A stretch of DNA of 64,000 nucleotides from Chamaecyparis obtusa (lineage: Eukaryota > Streptophyta > Pinopsida > Cupressales > Cupressaceae), in NCBI GenBank assembly GCA_027943335.1, contig BSBK01002089.1, forward strand, positions 953,001 through 1,017,000. Direction: 5' to 3'. The notes under the pieces are model-generated. The model had not been told where the DNA came from. It saw nothing but the letters and a program-made list of their open reading frames with translations, and did no database searches. Made by a program: the position numbers and the translations under genes. Shown here piece by piece: positions 25,606 through 37,271 of the stretch (position 1 is the stretch's first letter; each line of letters opens with the position of its first letter).

Positions 25606-26806
25606 CCCGATAAATTGTCTCAAATCAAATCTTCAATCATTTCTTCACAAATCAAATCCTCTATCATTTCTTCACAAATCAAGTCTTCAATCATTTCTTA
25701 CAATTGTCTTAGTTCAAATTGCTTTGTATAAATGTTCTTACCTTAACAAGTAATAAAAACAACACTTTGCATCACCCATATAATTTATTAAAGCCAGGTA
25801 ATCAGCGTTATAATAAAAAATTCCTGAAAAAAAAACATGCAGATCTGTATTCACCACAGCATTCGAATTTGATGCCAAATATGTGATATGTAGATGATGT
25901 GAATGAAAAATATGTAAAGTATTGTGTTTATTAAGATTGGAGAATTTATTTATTAGTGAAAACATAAAATAAAAATAAATTGATTTAAAATTTTACAAAT
26001 TAATGAGCATTATATTTTAGCAATACAAACAATCTATATTCATGCTAGAAATCTCTTTGCAATCAAATACTCTCCCAAGAGTTACATTTTTCATTAAATC
26101 TAAGCAGGGAATCACATATATTAACAGTATAATGAAAAAGTCATCAAGTTATACAAAATTTGCTAAACACTGCTTAGAATGTCTAAAAATAGCCTAATTT
26201 GTGCCACCCTTTTCTTCTGTTTAAAAATGAAAGAATCAGAAAAGTAAAAATACAAATAAATTACATAAATAAATTAAAGGAATATTTCTTGCTACTATTC
26301 AGTTAAAGAAGAGTTGGTGTCGAGAAGGGAACTTGTATAGGAAATGTAAGAAAAATAGGTGACATGCGAAAGACTTCTAGATGAAAGACTTCTAGAGTGA
26401 GAGTTTAAATTGATGGTGGTTGTATTCCCTACAATGAAATTTATAAATTTACTTTTATAAAATTAAAATCATTCTTTTTTTTTTTTTTTGGGGGTAAATA
26501 AGGGGTTGAAGCTGAATATATAATATTCATATTAGTATAAAACAAAATCATTCAAAGGTTTGCGAATACTAGTAATCAACATGAACAAAGAAGACAAAAC
26601 AAAAGAAAAACAAGGATGTCCAAAGCCAACAACAATAGCCAAAATGCTAGATAATTAAACTAGAAGTGATAGCACGGTAATAAACTAAAGGTTCCTAAAT
26701 CCTGATAAAGAGAGATAAAGAAGCCATAACAACAATCCTAGAGATATAGCCCATAATAGAGTTTATACAAATACATATTGTACAAAGAATAACCAAATCA
26801 CTTCAA

Positions 26807-27115
26807 TCATGCCCCTTCCTTCATCACAGTTGACATCCCAACAACTTGAGCCTCTTCGCCTTCTTGCATCTCTATGTCCATAACATATGATGCCCCAATG
26901 TAAGCTTTTTGAGCCTCTTCACCTTCCCCCACCTCTACCTGTTCCACTTTATGTGATGCATACTCACTTGTAAGCCCATCCAAGTTTTCATCATATCTAT
27001 AGTTAAATACCCAATCTTCCTCTTTGTTAATATTGTCACCAATTGGCTCTTCGAGAACTTTGTTTATACCCATAAGTCTTTTAAAAAATTTGACACTTCT
27101 CATCATCACATTCAT
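26807..27115 (-). CDS. Unrecognised short acidic ORF, doubtful
   Basis: 102 codons, Glu-rich, with a twice-repeated GEEAQ motif. No domain recognised. The equivalent stretch in block Y copy 2 (about 38.51-38.81 kb) is interrupted, and nothing around it looks like a promoter. Most likely a relic or chance ORF within a repeat. Confidence 0.15.
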   Translation of the reverse strand: MNVMMRSVKFFKRLMGINKVLEEPIGDNINKEEDWVFNYRYDENLDGLTSEYASHKVEQVEVGEGEEAQKAYIGASYVMDIEMQEGEEAQVVGMSTVMKEGA

Positions 27116-27572
27116 TCTAAGTTCTTTAAATTACCATTCCAAGCCAACGAGCATAAAAAGTATTTTATCCAGGCCCCCATAACTACTTCAATGAGAATTG
27201 CTTCTGAAATCTAAAAATTTTCCACCTCCTTCCATAACAAATGCATAATCCATGCGGAAAGGTATTGTAAGATTATCATCATTATTGATGATGGTTTCAT
27301 GGAGACCCATTAAATATTTCTTCCTAAATAATCTTTTACATAATTCTTCAGTAACCTATATGGTCTCACCCGCCACCAGAATCAATGCTAGGAACCTAGA
27401 GAAAATATTTGAATCCACTCCCATTCGATGGTTTGCATGTAGATAGTTAAAATGCTACCTCCTTGATTCTCTAGTTTTTTTATGGATCCATCAAAGGTTT
27501 TCTATCTTTTGGGAAAGATGAGTTTGATAGGAGTGTCCATCTTCCTAATTCCTCCCAGTGCTAAATTATTTG

Positions 27573-28017
27573 TGTTGGTGTAATTAAATATTCGTAATTA
27601 CAGTTTACTTAATCTTACTTAGGTTAATGCATTGCATAGTAATTTGTCATTGAGAAACCTAGGAGTTTACACCTAAATTAAGCACATGGTGTAGGAGGAA
27701 TTCCACTTGAGGTTTTAGATCCACCTTTAGTGCTCATATCACATTGTAATCCTCATCCTATTTCACATACTTTATTGCATAATGGAGGATGATCCACATT
27801 TGGTGGATATGTGATTACACCTAGCAGATAGCTTATCAACTCCTTATTATTCTCTCTCATCACCTTTCCTATATAAGGAGGCCTATTATGTAAATAAATC
27901 AATTGATTGGATCAATTCAATCATCAATCATTACATTCATATCATTTCTCTTATATTTGTGCTTTTTTTTAACCTCTAGATTCTGGGTTCAATATTTTCT
28001 ATTTGCAAATTCTTACA
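27573..28017 (+). repeat. 445-bp LTR with PBS, in block Y copy 1
   Basis: Starts TGTTGGTGTAATTAAATATT and ends TTCTTACA. A TATA-like CCTATATAAGG lies near 27888 and a decayed PBS (TGCTATCAAAG) follows at 28018. The sister copy has TGGTATCAAAG, closer to the initiator tRNA complement. No matching second LTR or Gag was seen downstream, so this is a 5' fragment of an old retrotransposon. Confidence 0.65.
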
Positions 28018-29309
28018 TGCTATCAAAGTCATTGGAGCATTTTAATTAGATTATTGGGGAGATCTTGGTGCAAGCATTGAAGGTCTAAATCTTAGATCTG
28101 AAGACTAGTGTGTTGTGGAAGTATTTTCAGTCAGAGCTAACCTCACTATTGCATTCGAGAGGCTATTTCAGTTAAAATCAACTATAAACTCAATCATATT
28201 CAATGAAATTCCAAATCGAGACAATTTTTTTTTTGTAAATTGAGCCGTATGGCCCAATCTGCATCTCTGCAGTACGATTTCAAAAAAAAGTAAAATTTTT
28301 TAATTCTATTGTATTGTCAAAAAAAAAATTCTGCACAAAAATTTGTCTTTTCGGGGTCAGTACAGCGCCTGGCACAGAGAGTACTCTTTGGCCTCTATCT
28401 AACAGTGAGCTAGCAGTGACATCAGCATCCAATACACAGAGTGAGGCAGACTTGACTAGAAAGACCGAGTTGGACTCGAGCACAGAAGACCAAGTCGGAG
28501 CTCGAGGTTGAGCACGGGACTCGACAAAGCAACCCGACTCGGTTCATTTCTTTATCCACTACAGATCGACATAGAAAAAGAACTCAAATGTCCTCCACAA
28601 CATCAATGTGGGACTAAACACCCACCAAAGTAGAAGAACTTAGACAAAATAACTCACTGTGAACATTGAGTTTGAACTGATCTAGGTTGATCGCTAAGCC
28701 AGATCAAAATCCAAGCCATTACATGAACTTGAGCGGGAGCCCAAGCGTGAGCCAAGACTAGTCCAAGATGCAACTGAGCCAAAGCTTGACCCTCTCTATT
28801 GCTTCACAGTCCAGTGCTTGCATATGAAAAGCACCTAAATGACCTTCCCACTATGCATGTGGGATTATTTTCCCACAGCCGCACAACTCCTCCACCAACG
28901 GCGCTCCCCGATGCACCACCTATTCCACTCCTCCACGTTGCCCCACCACCCAAGTTCTAGCTTAGTTCCACCTACGATATCACCCAACTCTGTCCTTCCA
29001 TGTGTTAGCCTGCTAGTACGTCACATGCCGCATTTATAACCTAGCACATGGCAACCTCTTTGTCTCCCACCTTAGACCTCCATTAGGCAAATTAGACTAT
29101 GACACATGGCCTAGTGCTACATCATCTGACACTTCATTAGGTGATGTCATCTGGCATCACCCCGTATGATTGCTATGTCATCTCATATGGTCAGCGTACG
29201 TTAGTAGGATCGACTAAAATTTTTTGCCACGTCACCTGACCACAATCCTAAATTTGATGGTTGACCAACCATCAAAACTGGGTAAATTGGTTTTTTTGGT
29301 TATGTCCAT

Positions 29310-30898
29310 ACATCTTTAATGCTATTGAATAAATAATCTAATCAATAAAATATTTAGCAACACTTGAGTGAAAGGAGACTCATAGTATCTGAAATTCCAT
29401 TGAAAAATTTAATTCTATTAAATTAAATTACCGAATCTATAAAATATCTATTGTATGCTAGATTTTGTGTGTTGGTTCAAATGGATAAGGTACTTCCCAT
29501 GAGCTTACTTTATTAGAGAAGTTTTCTAGGAAAGTGTAGGTAATTGAATTTGAAAGTTCTCCTACTGTATGCAAGCATTGTGACAAAGTGGGTCATGTAA
29601 CTATTGGCCACTAGACCATGAAGATTAACCATATGACATGAAGGAAAAAGAAAATGTCTTCTTTCAGAGACAATCCATGAAGGGGGAAAATATTCTTCCA
29701 TCTAATAATATCTTGCATTCTTCTAGTGGTTTGATGGAATAAAAATGGTACTTAGAGGAGGAGGACAAGAAAAAAAGAGATTTGGAGAAGTATTAACCCC
29801 TTCCTTCTAGCATAGAAAATCATAAAGTTCAAAAAGTTGAAAGAAGATTTGATTTTCATATGGTAAATTTTATGATTCATAACAAAAAGTTTGGAGTTTC
29901 TCATTGTTTGAAGAATTTAAGAGAGAAGTAATAGAGTATGAAGGAGCTCAAAGGATGAGGAATATGGAAGCAAGGCTGCAAATAATTTTCAACTTAGGAC
30001 ATTGAGCCATGGGATCCTGTTTGGTGCGCAAAGAAGGTAGTCATGATGCGAACCCCACAAGAACGTGCTCTAATTCAGGTAAGGAGATGGATGTCAAATA
30101 TCTTGTAGAGGATGGTAGATTCTAAGGTGGATGCAGTAGAGGGAAGCATGAGAGGGTGAGGAAGAGTACGGAAATGGCTTAGGAGAGGCTAGTTTCTCCT
30201 TTTGAGTTATGATTCAAATTGTTTTTTTTTTCATTTGATGTTTTTTTTTTTAATTTGATCTTGAAGCCTAGCATTGGGTTTTAGCAATATGAATTTTATT
30301 CAAACTGTATAGATTTTTTCTAGAATTTTATGGAGGAGAATCTCTCCATAGACCTTTATATATTATTTTTCTACCCAGTTTATGCTAATCTTAAACATTC
30401 ATATTAATATAATATAATCTGATTGAGTCATTTATTGATCCCAAAAAGAAAAAAATTTTAAAGAGAAGGATGTTGTTTGTAAGGTTAACCAATGTTGGTC
30501 TAATTTCTATTCTATTTGGGTCAGTTGAGTAATAGTCATGATTTATAGGAGCCATCCATGAAAGAAGACGGTAAACTTCTAGTCTAAAATCCTGCAGAGA
30601 TAATGGTTAGGATCTGCCGCTCCAAAAATTTGGAGGCAATCATAACCAAGATAGGAGTAGCTCTTTGATTTACAAGAAGGATGAAAACAATTCTGAAAAA
30701 TTTGTAGGTAATCATACTTATGTATTTTTTCAATCAATGTTTGAGACTAGAAGATCTCATTAAAGCTTTGGTAGTATGACTATATGGGAGGTGTTCAATA
30801 AGAAATATTGGAGATTGTAATTTCAATTAAGATACTAATAGTGGCTTGGGCTCTTATAACCACTCACTTATTGTCAAAGTGACCTCTTAATAACTATT
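29310..30898 (+). pseudogene. Zinc-knuckle relic (LINE ORF1- or Gag-like) and AT-rich flank
   Basis: 29430-29800 shows a broken reading with PTVCKHCDKVGHVTIGH (29561-29611), a CCHC knuckle whose last Cys is His, after a KVIEFES segment. This resembles the zinc-finger end of plant LINE ORF1. The same stretch recurs at 61060-61400, also broken. The rest to 30898 holds poly-T runs and no gene. It lies between block Y copy 1 and block X copy 2 and could be the internal part of the element whose LTR is block X. Confidence 0.45.
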
Positions 30899-31419
30899 CA
30901 CTTAAATAATCTCAGATATACAAATAGTTGATCATATATGTAATCACTCCTATAGTATACATGATTAGTACTCAAAAACCTAAAACTTAATTTTAAACAG
31001 TTAAACAGTATTTAGAGACTGAAAAAAATAAAAAGTCAACATCCCATATACCATTTAATAAATACAAGCACACAAAATTAGCTATAACTACTGCCACTAT
31101 TAATACTTTACCCTATAAAATAATTTTATATCTTCCCTATGCACAACCCTATTGAGACAAATCTTTCTTGAATTTAAATGGTTTTTTTTTAGCTTGGTTG
31201 CTCCTTGCCATGCATTGTCCCACTAGAAAGTTTCACACACTTTGTGGGTAGTATGGAAAAAATTATTATGCAATGTTCGTTCTCTTCTCTAGGTTTGTAG
31301 TTGGTATATATTGTATGGTTTGTATTTTTCTAAGCGCCCTTTGTAGTCTAGTTGTGTAGATTCGAAGTTTTAAGAAGTTGAGTTACTGAAGGATGTAATA
31401 AGGTCTGAAGGTTTATTCA
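30899..31419. repeat. Block X, copy 2, left part
   Basis: Near-identical to 1-519. Broken at 31419/37041 by a Copia element; ATTCA and ATTCG are the two target-site copies, and copy 1 has the uninterrupted ATTCG. Confidence 0.85.
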
Positions 31420-32007
31420 TACTGGGAAGAGGCAGAGCAAAACATTGAAAACAAAAATCTGCAATTTATTATACATAAAGTTGAATACCTAGAAAATAAA
31501 AATCTGCTGTAGTAACATTCCAGATTATATTTTTAAAAATAGGCATTTATAGAGCTTGGACTCTAATTACATTTTTCTGGAGACCCCTATTTTCATTCAT
31601 AACATTCAAAAACTGACTGGAATCATCTAGAATAGTCTCATAAATATCCAACTTGAAAAAAATGTTTAAAAAAGAAATAAACTAAGACTAAAATAAATGC
31701 CATGGTTGAGATAGTTAAGTGGTCGCATGATCGCAAAGGTAGGAAGGAAGCCTTGCGATTATGCGGCAATATAAAAAGAGGAACCCCAGGTAGGTGGGAA
31801 GATAAATCAAAGGGCAGGGAAGTTTAAAAATGTGCCCTACTAGCATCCACGGAAGCCCAGTCAAAGATAATTAAATGCTGATTTAACAGCCTGCAGAAGT
31901 AAAGAACTTTTTAAAATATTTTCAACTTAAAATATTTGAAATTGATCTGCTGCGTGAGAGAATGATACGGAGATGTTAAATAGGGCAATTGGGATTAATT
32001 TCCAACA
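31420..32007 (-). repeat. Copia C 3' LTR
   Basis: 588 bp, ending in CCAACA on the plus strand. It contains the hairpin GTCGCATGATCGCAA (31722-31736) and TTGCGATTATGCGGC (31753-31767), the same motif as in the 17.6-20.7-kb element. Confidence 0.9.
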
Positions 32008-32014
32008 CTCCCCG

Positions 32015-35000
32015 TTAATCACAATTGCTACAGTCTTTGATGCCCAATCGATCTCTTTGATAAACAAAACTCTCTTTTCCCAGTGCCTTGGTGAAGATAT
32101 CTGCTAATTGATCTTCAGACCTGCAATGTTCCAAGTAGATTTCTCCATTGTTGATCAGCTCTTTGATGAAATGATACCTCGTGTCTATATGTTTACTTCT
32201 TTTGTGAAAAACTGGATTTTTTGATAATGCTATGGCTGAATTGTTGTCACAATAAATCTTTGTTGGTTCTTCTTGATCTTGCCTGAGATCTTTTAAAATT
32301 CTTCTCATCCAAACCACTTGACATGATGCACTTGTGGCTGCTACATACTTTTCTTCAACAGATGAAAGAGTGACAATCAGTTATTTCTTTGAGGCCCATG
32401 AAATTACCCCTGTTCCAAAGTGAAAAACATAACCTGAAGTGCTCTTTCTATCATCTATGCTTCCTGCATAGTCACTATCTATATATCCTATGAGTTTGAA
32501 TTCATTTGAGTTTGAGTATTTAATCCCACCGTTCTTTTTTCCACTCACATATCTTAAAATTCTTTTTCCATCATTCCAATGTGTAACTTTTGGAGACTCC
32601 ATGAACCTTGAAATGAGACTAACTCCAAACATTATATCTGGCCTTGTGGTTGTTAAATACATAAGGCTGCCAACTAATTTTTTATATAAGGTTGGATTTA
32701 CATCATCTCCTTTGTCATATTTACTCAATTTTAAACTTGTCATAATTGGGGTTGGGACTGGTTTGCAATTCAGCATGTTAAACCTCTTCAAAATGTCATT
32801 TGCATACTTTGACTGTGAAACAAAAATACCTTTATCATTCAGATTTACTTCAATGCCAAGGAAATACTTCATTAATCCTAAATCAGTCATCTCAAATTCT
32901 TTCTTCGTTGCTGATTTGAACATATCAATTGATAAATCACCCGTGAAAATTAAATCATCAACATATAAACAGACAATTAAGATTTCATCATTTTCATTCA
33001 TCTTGGTATATAATGTAGGTTCACTGCTGCACCTATTGAAACCATTTTGTAAAAAATAAGAGTCAATTCTACTGTACCATGCTCTTGGGGCTTGTTTGAG
33101 TCCATAAAGATCCTTCTTGAGCTTATAAACTTTGTTTTCATGACCCAAAATCTCATACCTAGGTGGCTGCTCCACATAGACTTCTTCTAAAATGCCATTG
33201 AGAAAAGCTGATTTCACATCCATTTGATATACTGCCCACTTGTTTTGAGCTGCTATGGCTAATATTGTTCTCACGGTGTCCAAACGAGCCACTGGTGCAA
33301 ATGTTTCATTGTAATCAACCCCGGGCTATTGTGAATATCCTTTTGCCACTAGTCTTGCTTTATGTTTTTGAACATCTCTATTTGCATTCAATTTAGTTTT
33401 GTAAACCCACTTTACTCCTATGACTTCTTTTCTTTTTGGAAGACTAACCAACTCCCATGTTTCATTCTTTTCAATTGCATCAATTTCTTCATCCATTGCA
33501 TTTATCCATTTTTCTTCTTTAACTGCTTCTTCAAAATGAATTGGATCATCAGCATGTGAATACAATGCAAAAAGAGAATTCTGATCTGTGTTATTCTCAC
33601 CATCATTTTGCTCATAAATCTCTCTTAAACTTCTTATTTTATGTCTTCTCATGCTTGCCAATGTGGGATTAGATATGTCACTTGAATTTGTTGAATGTGG
33701 GCTTGATGTACTTGCACTATGTGTTCCTTGTGACATTGGTGTTTGTTGTCCACTTGAAGGTGTGATTGCTTGAATATGTGAGGCGGTCCTTGTGCTTGTT
33801 GAAGTTGTCATTTGAGAACTACTTTGTTGTCCTTGATTAGGAGTGGGAGGAGTCACATTTGGAGGAATACCTGCTGGCATAGTTTCTTCATTTTCTTCTT
33901 GTGGTAAGTTGGTTACTAGGTTGATTGTTTTGTCCAAAGTTCCATCCCATGCTTCATCTTCTACGAACTGCACATCTCTGCTGATTATGACTTTCTTGCT
34001 GATTGGATTGTATAGCTTGTATGCCTAAGATTCATTATTATATCCCACAAAAATATATTTTTCTCCTTTGTTGTCTAATTTCCTTCTCAATTCATCTGGT
34101 ATATGTGCATATGCAACACATCCAAATACTCTCATATGACCAACATTATGTTTTCTTCCACTCCATCCTTCTTTCGGAATCATATTCTTGACACTTTTTG
34201 TTGGACATCTATTCATAATATATGCTGCACATGATATGGCTTCAGCCCAATACTCATTTGGCAAGTGTTTGGCTTTCAACATACTTTTAGCCATTTCCAT
34301 TATTGTCCTATTCTTCCGTTCAGTGATGCCATTTTGTTGAGGGGTATATCTTGTGGTAAATTGCTTATGAATTCCATGCTCTTTGCAAAATCTCATGAAG
34401 TCATTTGAAATATATTCACCACCCCTATCCGTTCTCAATACTTTGATGTAATAACCACTCTATTTTTCAACAAGAGCTTTGAATTGACAAAAATATTCAA
34501 GTGCCTCACTCTTATGCTTTAGAAAGTAAACCCATATTTTTCTTGAGTAGTCATCAATAAATGTCAAAAAGTAGAGTCTTCCACCTATTGAAGGTGTTTG
34601 CATTGGCCCACACAAATCTGAATGAATTATCTCCAAAGGTGCCTTAGCTCTCATTGACATACCCATTGGAAATGATTTTCTATGTTGCTTTCCTAAGATG
34701 CACCCTTCACATACTCTTTTTGATTTTTCAATTAGAGGTAATCCCTTCACCATGCTTTTCTTATAGAGTAGATTTAGAGCTACAAAATTTAAATGTCCAA
34801 ATCTTAGATGCCATAACCAATTTTTATCTTTAATTTCTGCTTGATAAGTTACTTGAGGAGGTGTTGCAACTTTTCTTTCATTCACTTGTAAGTTCATTGA
34901 GTTGTGTTCTTGAGAAAACTCTATATTCAAATCCGATTTTATCCTTAAAGGAAACATCCTATTATTTGTCATTTGAACCTTTGCTATGAGCTGATTGCTT

Positions 35001-35416
35001 GGGTATTTGTTTAAAATTGTGCACTCTCCATTTTTGAAGAATATTCTATAACCATTTTGAACAAGCTGTCCAATGCTCATTAGATTATGTTTTAAACCAA
35101 GAACAAAATAGACATCGGTCATATGTTTCTTCTCCCCCATTTTGGTTAGAATGTTGATGTTCCTTTTTCCTTTAACTTCTATTTTATTGTCATTACCCAA
35201 AGTTACATCAGATTTTATATTTTCATCCAAACTAGAAAACATTTCTAAATTTCCTGTCATATGATTGTTGCAACTCGAATCTAAAAACCATAAATATTTT
35301 TCACTTGCTTGTGCAACATTGCATGCCAAAAACATAGTGCCTTGTTCTGATTTTTTATTTTGGGTTTCTTTCATGAAATTCACATTTTGTTGTCTAAAAT
35401 CATATTGTTTCTTTCT
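32015..35416 (-). pseudogene. Copia C pol: protease, integrase, RT, RNase H
   Basis: One frame throughout, with nonsense codons at 34458, 34025, 33326 and 32381. Protease region is WFLDSSCNNHMTG, where the usual Asp-Ser/Thr-Gly reads DSS. Integrase finger is WLWHLRFGHLNF with CEGCILGKQH; core is HSDLCGPM, RTDRGGEY and QQNGITERKNRT with the catalytic Glu. RT has [25 protein letters not shown] and LYVDDLIFTG. RNase H has [20 protein letters not shown] and YCDNNSAIALSKNPV. In several places the stop is one base from Gln or Lys. Reads through to a natural stop at 32015. Confidence 0.9.
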
Positions 35417-36332
35417 ACATTCATTCATATAATGCCCAAATTTCTTGCAATAATGACATTGGACTGAGGATTTGTCATACCTTTGGCTTTGAGGCTGATT
35501 TTGTGATGAGTATTGACTTAGGTTTTAGCTGTTACCTCTTCCACTTGAGCTTGATAGACTGTTGCCCCTTGCACTTGTGTTTAATGGGCTGCCTCTTCCG
35601 CCTCTATAAGAATTTCTTCCTCTACCTCTGAAATTTGTTCTTCCTCTGCCTCTACTAGTGTTGATTGAGACTTGTGTCTTGAATGCATGCTCCAAATTTG
35701 AAGTTGCTGACCTACTCAATCTATGCTCATGAGAAATGAGTGATGCATGAAGTTCATCCACTGAAAATTGTGAAAGGTTCTTGGTCTCTTCAATGGCTAC
35801 CACAATAGATTCAAACCTTGTAGGCAAACTTCTTAAAATCTTTTCAACAACTCTCCTTTCTTCAAGAGTGTCACCATGTGATCTGATTTCATTTACCAAG
35901 CCAATGATTTGAGTGAAGAATGTGTCTATTGTATCTGATTCTTTCATATAGATTGTTTCAAAATCTCTTCTTAACATTTGCAGCTTAGCTATTTTTACCT
36001 TTTCCATTCCTTGATAAGTTGTTTGAAGAATGTCCCATGCTTGCTTGGACTTTGTAGCTGTTTGAATTCTTGGGAAAATACTTTCATTCACTCCTTGAAA
36101 GATGAAGAAGAGGGCTTTTAAATCTTTCTTTTTTATTTTCCTTTAACAAGTCTTTCTCTGCCTGAGTCATTGCATTATATGCAGCTGCATCTACGGGTTC
36201 TAGGTAACCATTTTCAATAAGCTCTCATAAATCTTGAGCACAAAATAATGTCCTCATTGTGATTGCCCAATAGTCATAATTTTTCCCATTGAACTGTGGA
36301 ATTTGTGGATTTGTCAAGCTTGTGCTTGCCAT
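35417..36332 (-). pseudogene. Copia C gag with CCHC zinc knuckle
   Basis: Starts MASTSLTNPQIPQFNGKNYD at 36332, a typical Copia Gag N-terminus. A nonsense codon follows CAQDL, and there is a one-base frameshift near 36110. The central helical region (AWDILQTTYQGMEKVKIAKLQ) is well kept, then an Arg/Gly-rich stretch (GRGRTNFRGRGRNSYRGGRG). A stop lies at 35525. The intact zinc knuckle CHYCKKFGHYMNEC (35417-35458) is in frame with pol. Gag packages the element RNA. Confidence 0.88.
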
Positions 36333-36438
36333 TGTTGCCTGCAAATTTTAAAAGTAAAACTTTATCTCCTTCAAAAAACTTTTGAAATCTTCAACTCACT
36401 AATCTTCAACTCTTAAATCTGTCTTTGATTAACCTTTA

Positions 36439-36450
36439 GCTCTAATACCA
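36439..36450 (-). other. Primer-binding site, Copia C
   Basis: Minus-strand TGGTATTAGAGC, complementary to initiator tRNA-Met with one change, two bases from the 5' LTR. Confidence 0.85.
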
Positions 36451-36452
36451 TG

Positions 36453-37040
36453 TGCTGGGAAGAGGTAGAGCAAAACATTGAAAACAAAAATCTGCAATTT
36501 ATTATACATAAAGTTGAATACCTAGAAAATAAAAATCTGCTGTAGTAACATTCCAGATTGTATTTTTAAAAATTGACATTTACAGAGCTTGGGCTCTAAT
36601 TACATTTTTTTGGAAACCCCTATTTTCATTCATAACATTCAAAAACTGATCGGAATCACCTAGAATAGTGTCATAAATATCCGACTTGAAGAAAACGTTT
36701 AAAAAAGAAATAAACTAAGACTAAAATAAATGTCGCAGTTCAGATAGTTAAGTGGTCGCATGATCGCAAAGGTAGGAAGGAAGCCTTGCGATTATGCGAC
36801 AATACAAAAAGGGGAACCCCAGGTAGGTGGGAAGATAAATCAAAGGGCAAGGAAGTTTAAAAACGTGCCCTGCTGGCATCCACGGAAGCCCAGTCAAAGA
36901 TAATTAAATGCTGATTTAACAGCCTGCAGAAGTAAAGAACTTTTTAAAATATTTTCAACTTAAAATATTTGAAATTGTTCTGCTGCGTGAGAGAATGATA
37001 AAGAGATGTTAAATAGGGCAGTTGGGATTAATTTCCAACA
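36453..37040 (-). repeat. Copia C 5' LTR
   Basis: 588 bp, TGCTGGG...TTCCAACA on the plus strand. It carries the same GCATGATC hairpin (36755-36769 with 36786-36800), slightly better paired than in the 3' LTR. Confidence 0.92.
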
Positions 37041-37271
37041 ATTCGAACAGCAGCTCAGTCATGATATAATGTTATTGTGATGTTTAGTATAGTTTCTGTT
37101 TTTATTTCTGCCCTTTTTTATTCAAATAAATCAATATACAGTTACGCAACATTCAAAATATACACATCATATTTACATTTATTACACTACATAAAATTTA
37201 AAATATTCTCATGAAACATTTTTCCTTTTCGCACAATTGTGAGTTGCCTACATTACAATAAAAACAGTCGT
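37041..37271. repeat. Block X, copy 2, right part
   Basis: Matches 519-746. It joins block Y directly at 37271/37272, which gives the empty site of the LINE. Confidence 0.88.

Larger units (their letters stand above)
25606..29300. repeat. Block Y, copy 1
   Basis: About 3.7 kb that matches 37272-41010 with small indels. It is AT-rich at its left and holds a 445-bp LTR (27573-28017) in the middle. Short possible ORFs are not conserved between the copies; for example the 102-codon minus-strand ORF at 26807-27115 is broken in copy 2. I take the block as non-coding repeat sequence. Identity ends near 29300, where the two copies diverge completely. Confidence 0.75.
31420..37040 (-). mobile_element. 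Copia element C with 588-bp LTRs
   Basis: Complete structure. LTRs at 31420-32007 and 36453-37040 are both 588 bp and differ at few sites. PBS is at 36439-36450, polypurine tract at 32008-32016, and target duplication ATTCA/ATTCG. The left LTR end is TA where the right has TG. The coding part is a single frame with one frameshift in Gag and several nonsense codons, so it is dead. The full length of 5621 bp is normal for Copia. It inserted into block X after the X-Y duplication, since copy 1 lacks it. Confidence 0.93.

Noticed and set aside
30180..30420. Poly-T stretches as possible retrogene poly(A) tails on the minus strand
   Set aside because: No coding sequence or target duplication is associated with them.
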